Assembly: GCF_022179545.1 (NCBI RefSeq)
Contig: NZ_AP025518.1
Location: 1,860,001 to 1,924,000, forward strand
DNA length: 64,000 bases
Source: Mycolicibacterium fortuitum subsp. fortuitum
GTDB taxonomy: Bacteria > Actinomycetota > Actinomycetes > Mycobacteriales > Mycobacteriaceae
Direction: 5' to 3'
In this document: in pieces, positions 45,070-53,001 of the stretch
Position numbering within the stretch: position 1 is the stretch's first letter
Layout of the letters: every line of letters starts with the position of its first letter
Made by a program: the position numbers and the translations under genes
The notes under the pieces: model-generated
The model's database searches: none
Told to the model about the DNA's origin: nothing
What the model saw: only the letters and a program-made list of their open reading frames with translations

Positions 45070-46620
45070 CTATGCGAAGTGGACGCCCTGGGCCAGCGGG
45101 AGTTCGGAGGAGTAGTTGACCGTGTTGGTCGCGCGACGCATGTAGGCCTTCCAGGCATCCGAGCCCGACTCGCGGCCACCACCGGTGTGCTTCTCTCCGC
45201 CGAACGCGCCGCCGATCTCGGCTCCCGAGGTTCCGATGTTGACGTTGGCGATACCGCAGTCGGAACCGTCGGCGGCCATGAACCGCTCGGCCTCGCGTAC
45301 GTCGGTGGTGAAGATGGCCGACGAAAGACCCTGCGGGACCGCGTTGTTGAGGTCGATCGCCTCATTGAGGTCGTCGTAGGTCAGGACGTAGAGGATTGGC
45401 GCGAACGTCTCGGTATGCACCACGGGGGTCTGGGCCGGCATCCGGACCACAGCGGGAGCCACGTAGAACGCACCCTCGTCACCGAGGTCGTGACGCTGGC
45501 CGCCGAACACCTCGCCACCGTCGGCGCGGGCCTGCTCCAGCGCCCCCACCATGTCGCGGTAGGCGCGGGTGTGGATGAGCGGGCCGACCAGGGTGCCGTC
45601 CACACTCGGATCGCCGATCGGAAGGCTCTGATAGGCCGAGACGATTCGGGACACCAGATCATCGGCGATCGACGAGTGCACGATCAAGCGGCGCAATGAG
45701 GTGCACCGCTGTCCCGCCGTCCCCGCCGCCGAGAACACGATGGCCCGCACCGCGAGATCCAGATCGGCAGAGGGGGCGACGATCGCGGCGTTGTTGCCGC
45801 CCAGTTCCAGCAGCACCTTGCCGAACCGGGCCGCCACGCGCGGGGCCACCTGCTGTCCCATTCGCACCGACCCCGTCGCGCTCACCAGTGCCACGCGGGG
45901 ATCGTCGACCAGCTGCTCGCCCAACTCGCGTCCGCCGAGGATCAGCCGGCTCACCTCCGCAGGTGCCCCCACGTCGGTGGCGGCACGCTCGATCAGCGCC
46001 TGGCAGGCGATCGCCGTGAGTGGAGTCAGCTCCGAGGGCTTCCACACCACGGTGTCGCCGCACACCAGGGCGACGGCGGTGTTCCATGACCACACGGCAA
46101 CCGGAAAGTTGAACGCGGTGATCACACCGACGACGCCCAGCGGGTGCCAGGTCTCCATCAAACGGTGCCCTGGGCGCTCGGAAGCGATCGTGCGGCCGTA
46201 CAACTGGCGGGAGAGCCCGACGGCGAACTGACAGATGTCGATCATCTCCTGCACTTCGCCCAGCGCTTCGGAGGTGATCTTGCCCGCCTCGACCGTCACC
46301 AGCGTCGCCAGATCAGCCTTGTGTTCGATGAGAAGCTCGCACAGGCGGGCCACCAGCGCCCCGCGCACCGGAGCCGGTGTGGTGCGCCAGGACGAAAAGG
46401 ACTGCGCCGCAGCGGCGATCGCCGCATCGACCTGGTCGGCACTGTCCTCAGGCAGGGTGAACAGGACGTCACCGCTGATCGGCGTGCTGGCATGCAGGCC
46501 AGGGCCCGGAGCGGTCGGCTCGCCGAGTTCGGCCCTTGCGCCCACGGCGTCGAGAGCCTGGCGGACCCTGCGGCGCAGCTCCTTTGCGGTCGGGAGATCG
46601 GTGCGTTCGGTGGTGGTCAT
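45070..46620 (-). CDS. pcd: Aldehyde dehydrogenase, piperideine-6-carboxylate dehydrogenase type
   Basis: A 516-residue ALDH. It has ITAFNFPVAVWSWNTAVALV, the Glu site VLLELGGNNAAIVAPSADL, and the catalytic Cys in GTAGQRCTSLRRLIVHSS, then NVNIGTSGAEIGGAFGGEKHT. In Rv3293-type enzymes it oxidises piperideine-6-carboxylate (from lysine epsilon-transamination) to 2-aminoadipate, using NAD. Placement beside lrpA and lat supports the lysine catabolism role. Divergent from lrpA with 42 bp between starts, so likely controlled by it. Confidence 0.92.
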   Translation of the reverse strand: MTTTERTDLPTAKELRRRVRQALDAVGARAELGEPTAPGPGLHASTPISGDVLFTLPEDSADQVDAAIAAAAQSFSSWRTTPAPVRGALVARLCELLIEHKADLATLVTVEAGKITSEALGEVQEMIDICQFAVGLSRQLYGRTIASERPGHRLMETWHPLGVVGVITAFNFPVAVWSWNTAVALVCGDTVVWKPSELTPLTAIACQALIERAATDVGAPAEVSRLILGGRELGEQLVDDPRVALVSATGSVRMGQQVAPRVAARFGKVLLELGGNNAAIVAPSADLDLAVRAIVFSAAGTAGQRCTSLRRLIVHSSIADDLVSRIVSAYQSLPIGDPSVDGTLVGPLIHTRAYRDMVGALEQARADGGEVFGGQRHDLGDEGAFYVAPAVVRMPAQTPVVHTETFAPILYVLTYDDLNEAIDLNNAVPQGLSSAIFTTDVREAERFMAADGSDCGIANVNIGTSGAEIGGAFGGEKHTGGGRESGSDAWKAYMRRATNTVNYSSELPLAQGVHFA

Positions 46621-46662
46621 CGCGTGCCTTTCTGGGGTCCCCGAAGAGTTACAGTGCGGGCC

Positions 46663-47127
46663 ATGGGTGAAGCCGACGAACAGGTGCTGGACGACACCGA
46701 CCGGATCCTCGTCCGCGCGCTGGCCGCCGACGGCAGGGCCACACTGGCGCAGCTGGCGTCAGCGGCGGGATTGTCGGTATCGGCGGTGCAGGCGCGGGTG
46801 CGTCGATTGGAGTCGCGGGGGGTGATAACCGGGTATGCCGCGCGGCTCAATCCCGAGGCGCTCGGCAACATGCTCTCGGCGTTCGTCGCGATCACTCCTC
46901 TCGATCCGTCCCAACCCGATGATGCACCCGCGCGGTTGCAGCACATCCCCGAAATCGAATCGTGCCACTCGGTGGCGGGCGAGGAGAGCTACGTCCTGCT
47001 GGTCCGGGTCGCTTCGGCCCGGGCGTTGGAGGACCTGCTCCAGCGGATCAGGACCGCCGCCGATGTCCGGACGCGCAGCACCATCATTTTGCAGACATTT
47101 TACAGCGGACGGGACTATATCCCGTAA
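46663..47127 (+). CDS. lrpA: Lrp/AsnC family regulator LrpA
   Basis: A 154-residue regulator. The N-terminal winged helix: DRILVRALAADGRATLAQLA, then AAGLSVSAVQARVRRLESRG. The C-terminal RAM ligand domain: AFVAITPLDPSQ, IESCHSVAGEESYVLLVRVA. Lrp proteins sense amino acids; Rv3291c is known to act on lat and is tied to persistence. Start GTG/ATG at 46663 after GTGCGGGCC is by homology. Followed 52 bp later by lat in the same direction. Confidence 0.92.
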   Translation: MGEADEQVLDDTDRILVRALAADGRATLAQLASAAGLSVSAVQARVRRLESRGVITGYAARLNPEALGNMLSAFVAITPLDPSQPDDAPARLQHIPEIESCHSVAGEESYVLLVRVASARALEDLLQRIRTAADVRTRSTIILQTFYSGRDYIP

Positions 47128-47179
47128 CAATTACGGTCATGGCCCGTCTAGCCCGTAAAGATTTCGCTAGGATGGTGCC

Positions 47180-48514
47180 ATGACTGCAGTCTTGACACCT
47201 ACGCCGCAGGTAACGCCGGACCGGGTGCGTGCGGTCCTGGCGCGCAGCATTCTGACCGACGGCTTCGACCTCGTCCTGGATCTCGACCGATCCCGCGGCT
47301 CGTACTTGGTGGACGCGCGCACCGGCGAACGTTTCCTGGACATGTTCACCTTCTTCGCCTCATCCGCGCTCGGCATGAACCACCCGGCGCTGGCCGAGGA
47401 TGAGCAGTTCCGGGCTGAACTGGCGCAGGCCGCCGTGAACAAGCCGAGCAATTCCGACATCTACAGCGTGCCGCTCGCGCGGTTCGTCGACACCTTCCGT
47501 CGCGTGCTCGGCGACCCGGCCCTGCCTCACCTGTTCTTCGTCGACGGCGGAGCCCTGGCCGTGGAGAACGCGCTCAAGGTGGCGTTCGACTGGAAGAGCC
47601 GGCACAACGAATCCCGCGGGATCGACCCCGCACTGGGAACCAAGGTGCTGCATCTGCGCGGGGCTTTCCACGGGCGCAGTGGGTACACGATGTCACTGAC
47701 CAACACCGACCCTGTCAAGGTGGCCCGCTTCCCGAAGTTCGACTGGCCGCGCATCGACGCCCCTTACCTGCGACGCGGCGTGGATATCGCTGCGCTGGAG
47801 GCCGATTCGCTACGGCAGGCCCGAGCCGCATTCGAGGCCGACCCGCACGACATCGCCTGCTTCATCGCAGAGCCGATCCAGGGTGAGGGCGGCGACCGGC
47901 ACATGCGGCCTGAGTTCTTCGCCGCGATGCGCGAACTGTGCGACGAATTCGACGCCTTGATGGTCTTCGACGAAGTGCAGACCGGATGCGGCATCACCGG
48001 AACTTCCTGGGCTTACCAGCAGTTGGGGGTCGCCCCGGATGTGGTCGCCTTCGGGAAGAAGGCCCAGGTATGCGGTGTGATGGCCGGCCGGCGAGTCGAC
48101 GAGGTCACCGACAACGTCTTCAGCGTGAGCTCGCGGATCAACTCGACCTGGGGAGGCAACCTGGTGGACATGGTGCGCTCACGACGCATCATGGAGGTGA
48201 TCGAAGCCGACGATCTACTGGCTGACGTCGCGGTGACTGGTGGCCACCTACTGGCACAGCTGGATACGCTGGCCGCCGATTTCCCCGATACGGTGCTCGA
48301 CGCGCGAGGCCGCGGCCTGATGTGCGCGTTCAGCCTTCCCTCGGCCGCGGCACGCGACGAGCTGGTCCGGAGGCTGTGGGACCGTCACGTCATCATGCTG
48401 CCGAGCGGGCCCGATTCGGTGCGTTTCCGGCCGGCCCTGACAGTGACGTGCAAGGAGATCGACGCGTGTCTGGACGCGGTGCGGGATGCCCTGCGATCTC
48501 CTTTGTACGGCTAG
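47180..48514 (+). CDS. lat: L-lysine epsilon-aminotransferase
   Basis: A 444-residue class III PLP aminotransferase that moves the epsilon-amino group of lysine to 2-oxoglutarate, yielding piperideine-6-carboxylate. Features: FTFFASSALGMNHPAL, FHGRSGYTMSLTNTDPVKV, FDEVQTGCGITGTSWAYQQ (Asp binding PLP) and VVAFGKKAQVCGVMAG (Schiff-base Lys). It matches Rv3290c in size. A TAGGAT box at 47168 spaced for a start at or near the ATG suggests a leaderless mRNA. Works with pcd. Confidence 0.94.
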   Translation: MTAVLTPTPQVTPDRVRAVLARSILTDGFDLVLDLDRSRGSYLVDARTGERFLDMFTFFASSALGMNHPALAEDEQFRAELAQAAVNKPSNSDIYSVPLARFVDTFRRVLGDPALPHLFFVDGGALAVENALKVAFDWKSRHNESRGIDPALGTKVLHLRGAFHGRSGYTMSLTNTDPVKVARFPKFDWPRIDAPYLRRGVDIAALEADSLRQARAAFEADPHDIACFIAEPIQGEGGDRHMRPEFFAAMRELCDEFDALMVFDEVQTGCGITGTSWAYQQLGVAPDVVAFGKKAQVCGVMAGRRVDEVTDNVFSVSSRINSTWGGNLVDMVRSRRIMEVIEADDLLADVAVTGGHLLAQLDTLAADFPDTVLDARGRGLMCAFSLPSAAARDELVRRLWDRHVIMLPSGPDSVRFRPALTVTCKEIDACLDAVRDALRSPLYG

Positions 48515-48520
48515 GTGCGG

Positions 48521-49105
48521 CTAGGGCGTACTTTCTGCCGACGCTGCCCGGCGCAGGATGGACTTGAGCCTGGGCAGATCGGCTCCGCTCACCAGTTCGC
48601 ATCCGTGAAGTTCGGCGAGTTTTCGTGCCGCCGGGGTGAATTCGTTGTTGGTGACCACCATGGTCCTGGTGCAATCCTGCATCGGTGCGCCGGCGACAAC
48701 CTCCTGCACAGCGCTCGCCCCGACCGGCCGGGACAGCCGCTTGCATTGCACGGCAATGCGGTTCGGCCGGTGTCCGACGATCAGATCCACGCCCCAGTCG
48801 CCGGTGAGCGGAGTCATGATCACCGGCAATCCGCACCTGCGGGCCGCCCGCGCCACGTGGTCCTCGAACTCCAGCCCTGTCATCTCCAGGGCCGCCTGTT
48901 CACGGGCAGTGGGACTGCTGACGCCACGGAATGCGCCCGCCAGGAAGCGGGGAGTGACCGCCAGGATCAACGGCACCAGGAACCCGATGGCCAGGCTGGC
49001 GGCGGCGTCGACACCGGCCAGATGACTCGCGATCGCAGCCGCGACTCCGGTGACGACGATGATCTTGATCCGAAGCCGTCTCACGCCGCCGAATGTAGAC
49101 CTCAC
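48521..49105 (-). CDS. Membrane-anchored Mrr-like restriction endonuclease domain protein
   Basis: A protein of about 194 residues. The N-terminus carries two hydrophobic segments (KIIVVTGVAAAIASHLAG; SLAIGFLVPLILAVTPRFLA). The C-terminal part has the Mrr-type PD-(D/E)xK core: MTGLEFEDHVARAARR (first Glu), GDWGVDLIVGHRPNRIAVQC (Asp and the QCKR Lys), and VVTNNEFTPAARKLAELHG. Such nucleases cut modified DNA; a membrane anchor is less usual. GTG at 49105 or a TTG at 49114 could start it. Convergent with lat. Confidence 0.8.
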   Translation of the reverse strand: MRSTFGGVRRLRIKIIVVTGVAAAIASHLAGVDAAASLAIGFLVPLILAVTPRFLAGAFRGVSSPTAREQAALEMTGLEFEDHVARAARRCGLPVIMTPLTGDWGVDLIVGHRPNRIAVQCKRLSRPVGASAVQEVVAGAPMQDCTRTMVVTNNEFTPAARKLAELHGCELVSGADLPRLKSILRRAASAESTP

Positions 49106-49155
49106 CTGTGACAATCGATTGAGTCAGCATCAGGTTTGCGCGTTAGTCTCAATCC

Positions 49156-49842
49156 GTGACGAGTGATCCCTCTGCGGGGGCCCCGGAATCGCCCCTCGAG
49201 CATGCGTTCGCCGGTGGCGAGGCGCAGCGCGTCGGTTGGTTCCGGTTCTATTTCGCCGACGAGCGCTGGGAGTGGTCGCCCCAGGTTGAGCGGATGCACG
49301 GCTATGAGCCGGGGACCGCGAATCCGACCACCGAGCTGGTGCTCTCTCACAAGCATCCCGAAGACTACGGGCAGGTTGCGGCGACCTTGCTGGAGATCCG
49401 GCGCACGTCCGGCGCCTTCAGTACCCGCCACCGGATCATCGACGTGGCCGGCGATGTCCATCACGTCGTGGTGGTCGGCGATCAGCTCTTCGACGAGGCC
49501 GGAGACATCGTCGGGACACACGGCTTCTATGTCGATGTCTCACCGTCGATCACGCAGGAGCGTGAGGATGCGGTCACCGAGGCGGTGGCCGAGATCGCCG
49601 AGGCCCGAGGTGCCATCGAGCAGGCCAAGGGCATGTTGATGCTGATCTACCGGATCAACGCGGATGCGGCATTCGAACTGCTGAAATGGCGGTCGCAGGA
49701 GACCAACACAAAGTTGCGCCTGTTGGCCGAGCAGCTGGCGACAGATTTCCTGAATCTCGATTATTCCGAGACACTGCCCAGCCGGGCCGTCTTGGACCGA
49801 TTACTGCTCACGGCACACCTGCGGGTGAAGCCGGAGGTTTAA
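49156..49842 (+). CDS. PAS domain plus ANTAR RNA-binding domain protein
   Basis: A 228-residue signalling protein. Residues about 25-130 form a PAS fold (VGWFRFYFADERWEWSPQVE; FSTRHRIIDVAGDVHHVVVV). Residues about 145-200 form an ANTAR domain (EARGAIEQAKGMLMLIYRIN; AFELLKWRSQETNTKLRLLA), which binds paired hairpins in mRNA leaders to prevent termination. There is no receiver or histidine kinase, so the PAS part likely senses a ligand or redox change directly. GTG start at 49156. Divergent from the Mrr-like gene. Confidence 0.87.
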   Translation: MTSDPSAGAPESPLEHAFAGGEAQRVGWFRFYFADERWEWSPQVERMHGYEPGTANPTTELVLSHKHPEDYGQVAATLLEIRRTSGAFSTRHRIIDVAGDVHHVVVVGDQLFDEAGDIVGTHGFYVDVSPSITQEREDAVTEAVAEIAEARGAIEQAKGMLMLIYRINADAAFELLKWRSQETNTKLRLLAEQLATDFLNLDYSETLPSRAVLDRLLLTAHLRVKPEV

Positions 49843-49901
49843 TCCGGCCCCTTCCAGGGAAGACTCCCGGCGCTGATGCAATGCGAACGGGGAGTTGAGC
49901 G

Positions 49902-50144
49902 ATGGCGACGTGCGCCACTTGTGGCAACGACTACGACAAGGCCTTCACGGTGACGTGGGAGGGCCACACCGAGACGTTCGACAGCGTGGAATGCGCGGCG
50001 GTTCGGATCGCCCCGGAGTGCGCCCACTGCGGCTGCCGGATCCTCGGCCACGGCGTGGAGGCCGCGCAAGCGGTGTACTGCTGCGCGCACTGCGCTCGAG
50101 AGTCCGGGCACTCTGAGCTCGTCGACCGGCAGCGCGCCGGCTGA
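49902..50144 (+). CDS. Cys-rich small metal-binding protein (metallothionein-like)
   Basis: An 80-residue protein with nine cysteines. MATCATCGNDYDKAF gives one CxxC and CAHCGCRILGHGV another, then VYCCAHCARESGH; His residues accompany them. This fits a zinc-ribbon or prokaryotic metallothionein-like protein rather than an enzyme. GGGGAG precedes the ATG. It is followed 14 bp later by the flavodoxin-like gene, suggesting one stress operon with usfY. Precise metal and role unknown. Confidence 0.75.
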   Translation: MATCATCGNDYDKAFTVTWEGHTETFDSVECAAVRIAPECAHCGCRILGHGVEAAQAVYCCAHCARESGHSELVDRQRAG

Positions 50145-50158
50145 GGGGAGTTGAATCC

Positions 50159-50776
50159 ATGACGGCCCCGACCCTGTCCGCACTGGCCCTTGTGTGCAGT
50201 CTGAAGCGTCGGCCGGCCGAGTCCAGCAGCGAGCTGATCGCCGAGCAGGTGTGTGAGAACCTGCGCGTGCTCGGGGTCGGCACCGAGACGCTGCGGTGCG
50301 CCGACTTCGTGATCGAACCGGGCGTGGAAGCCGATATGGGCGGCGACGACCAGTGGCCCGAGATCCGCCAGAAGATCCTGGACGCCGACATTCTGCTGTT
50401 GTCGACGCCGGTGTGGCTCGGTCACCCGTCGAGCATCGCGCAGCGCGTGCTGGAACGGCTCGATGCCGAGCTGTCCAACACCGACGACGCCGGTCGCCCG
50501 GTGGTCGCGGGCAAGGTTGCGGTGGTGTCGGTCGTCGGAAACGAGGACGGTGCGCACAAGACGGTGGCCGACGTCTTCCAGGCGCTCAACGACATCGGTT
50601 ACAGCATCCCGGCACAGGGCTGTACGTACTGGAACGGCGAGGCCATGCACGGCACCGATTACCTGGAACTCGATGAAGTGCCCAGGCCCGTCGCCGATGC
50701 CACCGCCGCGGCAGCCCGCAACGCGGCGCACCTGGCCGGGCTGCTCAAGGTGGGCCAATACCCGCGCTACGAGTGA
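50159..50776 (+). CDS. Flavodoxin / NADPH-dependent FMN reductase family protein
   Basis: A 205-residue flavodoxin-fold protein: ALALVCSLKRRPAESSSELI (phosphate loop binding FMN), AEQVCENLRVLGVGTETLRC, ADILLLSTPVWLGHPSSIAQ (FMN isoalloxazine loop), and VAVVSVVGNEDGAHKTV. It probably reduces quinones or flavins. ATG at 50159 with GGGGAG upstream. Lies in the run Cys-rich protein, flavodoxin, usfY, all in the same direction and tightly spaced, in the SigF neighbourhood. Confidence 0.83.
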   Translation: MTAPTLSALALVCSLKRRPAESSSELIAEQVCENLRVLGVGTETLRCADFVIEPGVEADMGGDDQWPEIRQKILDADILLLSTPVWLGHPSSIAQRVLERLDAELSNTDDAGRPVVAGKVAVVSVVGNEDGAHKTVADVFQALNDIGYSIPAQGCTYWNGEAMHGTDYLELDEVPRPVADATAAAARNAAHLAGLLKVGQYPRYE

Positions 50777-50785
50777 GAGGGAGAA

Positions 50786-51097
50786 ATGATGAAAGGTCCC
50801 GACGACCCTGTCGACCACACCAGGACGACCCGGCCGCATGCCGGTGAGGCGATGAAGGACAACCGCAACATGCCCGCACTGGTCCTGATCGGACTGGGTG
50901 TCGTGATGTTCGTCGCGTGCCTGTTCGGCTTCGCGACGGGCAACACCGGGGTGGGCGTGGTGCTGGCGGTCTTGGCTGCGGTGGGCCTGCTGGCCGGCGG
51001 CCTGTGGCTGGCCATCGCGCATCTTCGTGTGCGGCGTATGGAAGAACGTTGGTACGCAGAACATCCCGACGTGATCAGGCAAGCACCCAACAGCTGA
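50786..51097 (+). CDS. usfY: UsfY family membrane protein, copy 1
   Basis: A 103-residue protein: soluble start DPVDHTRTTRPHAGEAMKDN, two hydrophobic helices (about 31-50 and 56-77), then HLRVRRMEERWYAEHPDVIR. UsfY is the small protein encoded just upstream of rsbW-sigF in mycobacteria; its function is unknown. A second, closely similar copy lies at 60617. GAGAGGGAG precedes the ATG ATG start. Probably cotranscribed with the flavodoxin gene 10 bp upstream, and ended by the hairpin at 51110. Confidence 0.82.
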   Translation: MMKGPDDPVDHTRTTRPHAGEAMKDNRNMPALVLIGLGVVMFVACLFGFATGNTGVGVVLAVLAAVGLLAGGLWLAIAHLRVRRMEERWYAEHPDVIRQAPNS

Positions 51098-51109
51098 CGT
51101 GTAACGCGA

Positions 51110-51139
51110 GATGGCCCCGCCGACGTTGGCGGGGCCATC
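51110..51139. terminator. Bidirectional hairpin terminator
   Basis: A perfect 12-bp inverted repeat, GATGGCCCCGCC and GGCGGGGCCATC around a 6-base loop, sits between the convergent usfY and csbD genes. It could end both transcripts. Confidence 0.75.
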
Positions 51140-51156
51140 TCTTCAATCAGGCCGGG

Positions 51157-51399
51157 TTAGGGCTGTTGACTCGCCTGCTGACGCTTCTCGGCGGCCTTCG
51201 CGCCTGCCCGAGCCGACTCGGCTTCGGCTTCCTTCTGCGCGGCATCCTGCTGGGCGTCGGCCTTGTCCTGCTGGGCTTTGCCCTCGCGCACGAGGTCATC
51301 GCGGCCGGTCACGGTGCCGACAGCTTCCTTGGTCTTGCCCTTGACGTCCTCGACGACGCCCTTGATGCCTTCTTCAGGTCCTGAGTTCTTCTCGGTCAT
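51157..51399 (-). CDS. CsbD family stress protein
   Basis: An 80-residue hydrophilic protein: GIKGVVEDVKGKTKEAVGTV and RDDLVREGKAQQDKADAQQD are the CsbD pattern; the tail is Lys/Ala/Gln-rich and probably unstructured. CsbD proteins are under general-stress sigma factors (SigB in Bacillus). Here a SigF-like promoter lies 66-90 bp upstream. Ribosome site GGAAAGG precedes the ATG. Molecular role unknown. Confidence 0.87.
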   Translation of the reverse strand: MTEKNSGPEEGIKGVVEDVKGKTKEAVGTVTGRDDLVREGKAQQDKADAQQDAAQKEAEAESARAGAKAAEKRQQASQQP

Positions 51400-51464
51400 G
51401 CTTTACCTTTCCGCTGCTGGAGTGGATTGGTCATTCCACGCGGCTTCTCCACGCACCCCCTGGA

Positions 51465-51489
51465 TTTCCCGGATGCGGCGTCGTTAAAC
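51465..51489 (-). promoter_or_regulatory. SigF-type promoter for csbD
   Basis: On the minus strand GTTTAA at 51489-51484 and GGGAAA at 51470-51465, with 15 bases between GTTT and GGG. The -10 differs from the usual GGGTAT by one base (GGGAAA versus GGGTAT at two positions), so strength is uncertain. Fits csbD as a general-stress gene. Confidence 0.5.
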
Positions 51490-51547
51490 GTGGAGCGTTC
51501 GGGTCCGGGACAAGCCCACCGCGAAGTCAGGCAGAGTGATCCGGAAT

Positions 51548-52567
51548 TCAGGAGAGCGGCCGGATCAGCGAACTACGCTCGGCCAACCAACATTTCATCA
51601 GGTGGTCGGCCAACCTGTCCTCCATGGCGGCGAAGGCCCGCATGCCGAATACGACATCGGAGTCGAGCTCCGGTTCGCGCCGGATCAGGTCACCCACCAC
51701 GTCGTGGCGCACCACCTGCTCATGTACGGCGTCGGCTTCGACGTGCTCGCGATAGAACCGGACGCACGCCTCGGGCGCGTTCATTCGTTGCAGGGCGGCC
51801 ACCATGCGCCGCGATCCCGGCGAGGAGGTGATCTCGGTGGCCGCGAAATGCCCGGCCGCCGCGCCTCGGAGCCGCCGGTGTAGGCCGAACATGGACATCA
51901 GGTTCACCAGCGCGAGACTCTCGGCCGGTACCGCGTCCAGATAGCCGAGGTAGCTGTCGTCGAGGTCGGCTTCCCTCATCAAGTCCGCAAACAGGTTCTG
52001 GTGGACGCGGGCCGCCGAGCCGGACCCGTACTCGTCGTACTCGACCGCGACGAAGGCGGCCTTGGCCTGCCCGCTGAGGCGGGGGATCAGCCAAGCGTGC
52101 GGGTCACCCTCTTTGAGGTGGTACAACGATCGGTGCACGAAGTACTCGCGCATCTGTTCCCATGTGCCCTCGTCGCAGAGGTGATACGACGGCCCGGCGC
52201 CGTCGACCGGCTCGACGGACAGACGCTCCATCTCCTGCTCGGCGGTGTCGTCGGGGTCGATGGTGCCGACCTCCCGGCGCACTGCGGCGAGGAAGTTCCG
52301 TTCGAACTGGGACCGTAGGTGCAGCAGCCCGGCATTCCATTCCCAGTCCTGGTCGACCCCGGCAAAGCCGCGATAGTGCAACTCGTAACAGATGTAGAGC
52401 GCGAGCTGTACGTCCAGTCCCAGCGGATCGGAGTCACGCAGCGGAATCCACACCGGTTCCAGGTGGTTGTGCGGTGCACGATCGCCGAGTCGCTCCATCA
52501 GGGCGGCGGAGATGGGTCCCTTTGCGGGCGGCAGCCCGGGTTGCGGAGCGGTGAGAGGCGTCGTCAT
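51548..52567 (-). CDS. Iron-containing redox enzyme family protein (haem-oxygenase-like fold)
   Basis: A 339-residue mostly helical protein of the haem-oxygenase-like di-iron oxidase (HDO) superfamily. YICYELHYRGFAGVDQDWEW, VHRSLYHLKEGDPHAWLIPR, FVAVEYDEYGSGSAARVHQN and FYREHVEADAVHEQVVRHDV carry the Glu/His residues expected to bind two irons. The reaction is unknown; some relatives oxidise fatty acids or amino acids. ATG at 52567. A SigF-like promoter precedes it so closely that the mRNA would be almost leaderless. Confidence 0.78.
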   Translation of the reverse strand: MTTPLTAPQPGLPPAKGPISAALMERLGDRAPHNHLEPVWIPLRDSDPLGLDVQLALYICYELHYRGFAGVDQDWEWNAGLLHLRSQFERNFLAAVRREVGTIDPDDTAEQEMERLSVEPVDGAGPSYHLCDEGTWEQMREYFVHRSLYHLKEGDPHAWLIPRLSGQAKAAFVAVEYDEYGSGSAARVHQNLFADLMREADLDDSYLGYLDAVPAESLALVNLMSMFGLHRRLRGAAAGHFAATEITSSPGSRRMVAALQRMNAPEACVRFYREHVEADAVHEQVVRHDVVGDLIRREPELDSDVVFGMRAFAAMEDRLADHLMKCWLAERSSLIRPLS

Positions 52568-52579
52568 GGCGGTTGAGGT

Positions 52580-52605
52580 ATGCCCCGCCGGTGGCCCCGG
52601 CAAAC
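52580..52605 (-). promoter_or_regulatory. SigF-like promoter for the iron redox enzyme
   Basis: On the minus strand GTTT at 52605-52602 and GGGCAT at 52585-52580 with a 16-base spacer; -10 has one mismatch to GGGTAT. Transcription would begin about 6 bases before the ATG. Confidence 0.5.
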
Positions 52606-52639
52606 CTTCTGCCGCAGTGGGTTTACGGTGCCGACGGGC

Positions 52640-52988
52640 CTACTCGATGGTGCCGGGGGCTCCGGTGTCGATCCCGCTGGCAGCCGTTGCAGTGCGGCCG
52701 AACACGAGTCCGAGCGCGATCATTGTCAGGGCCAGACCGAAATGCAGCCAGTTGTCGGCGACGTTCACCGGGATGAAGTTGGCCGCACTCTCCCGGTCGA
52801 TGAACACGCCGTAGAGGCCGAGGACTGCGTAGATCAGACCGCCGCAGATCAAGTAGGCCCGCGCGGCATCAACCCGGCGGGCCATGAGCGCGCCGGCCAC
52901 CCCGAATGCCAGGTGCACGAGGTTGTGCAGTACCGAGACGCTGAAAAGTCCCAGCAGCAGGGCCTGAGAATGGTGTCCGGCCCAATGC
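52640..52988 (-). pseudogene. DUF4383 membrane protein, 5' end lost
   Basis: The frame encodes the C-terminal two thirds of a DUF4383 protein: DLHWAGHHSQALLLGLFSVS, VLHNLVHLAFGVAGALMARR, then AYLICGGLIYAVLGLYGVF and a last helix ALTMIALGLVFGRTATAA. Family members start with another membrane helix and a loop before the GHHS element; these are missing and the match ends at about 52988, where SDR coding begins on the other strand. A GTG at 52918 could give a 92-residue remnant. Probably non-functional. Confidence 0.6.
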
Positions 52989-53001
52989 AGATCTGCGCAC
53001 C

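Noticed and set aside
47128..47179. SigF promoter in front of lat
   Set aside because: No GTTT/GGGTAT pair with correct spacing; only a TAGGAT box fitting a housekeeping-type -10.
49115..49155. SigF promoter for the PAS-ANTAR gene
   Set aside because: A GTTT is present but no GGGTA element follows at 15-17 bases.
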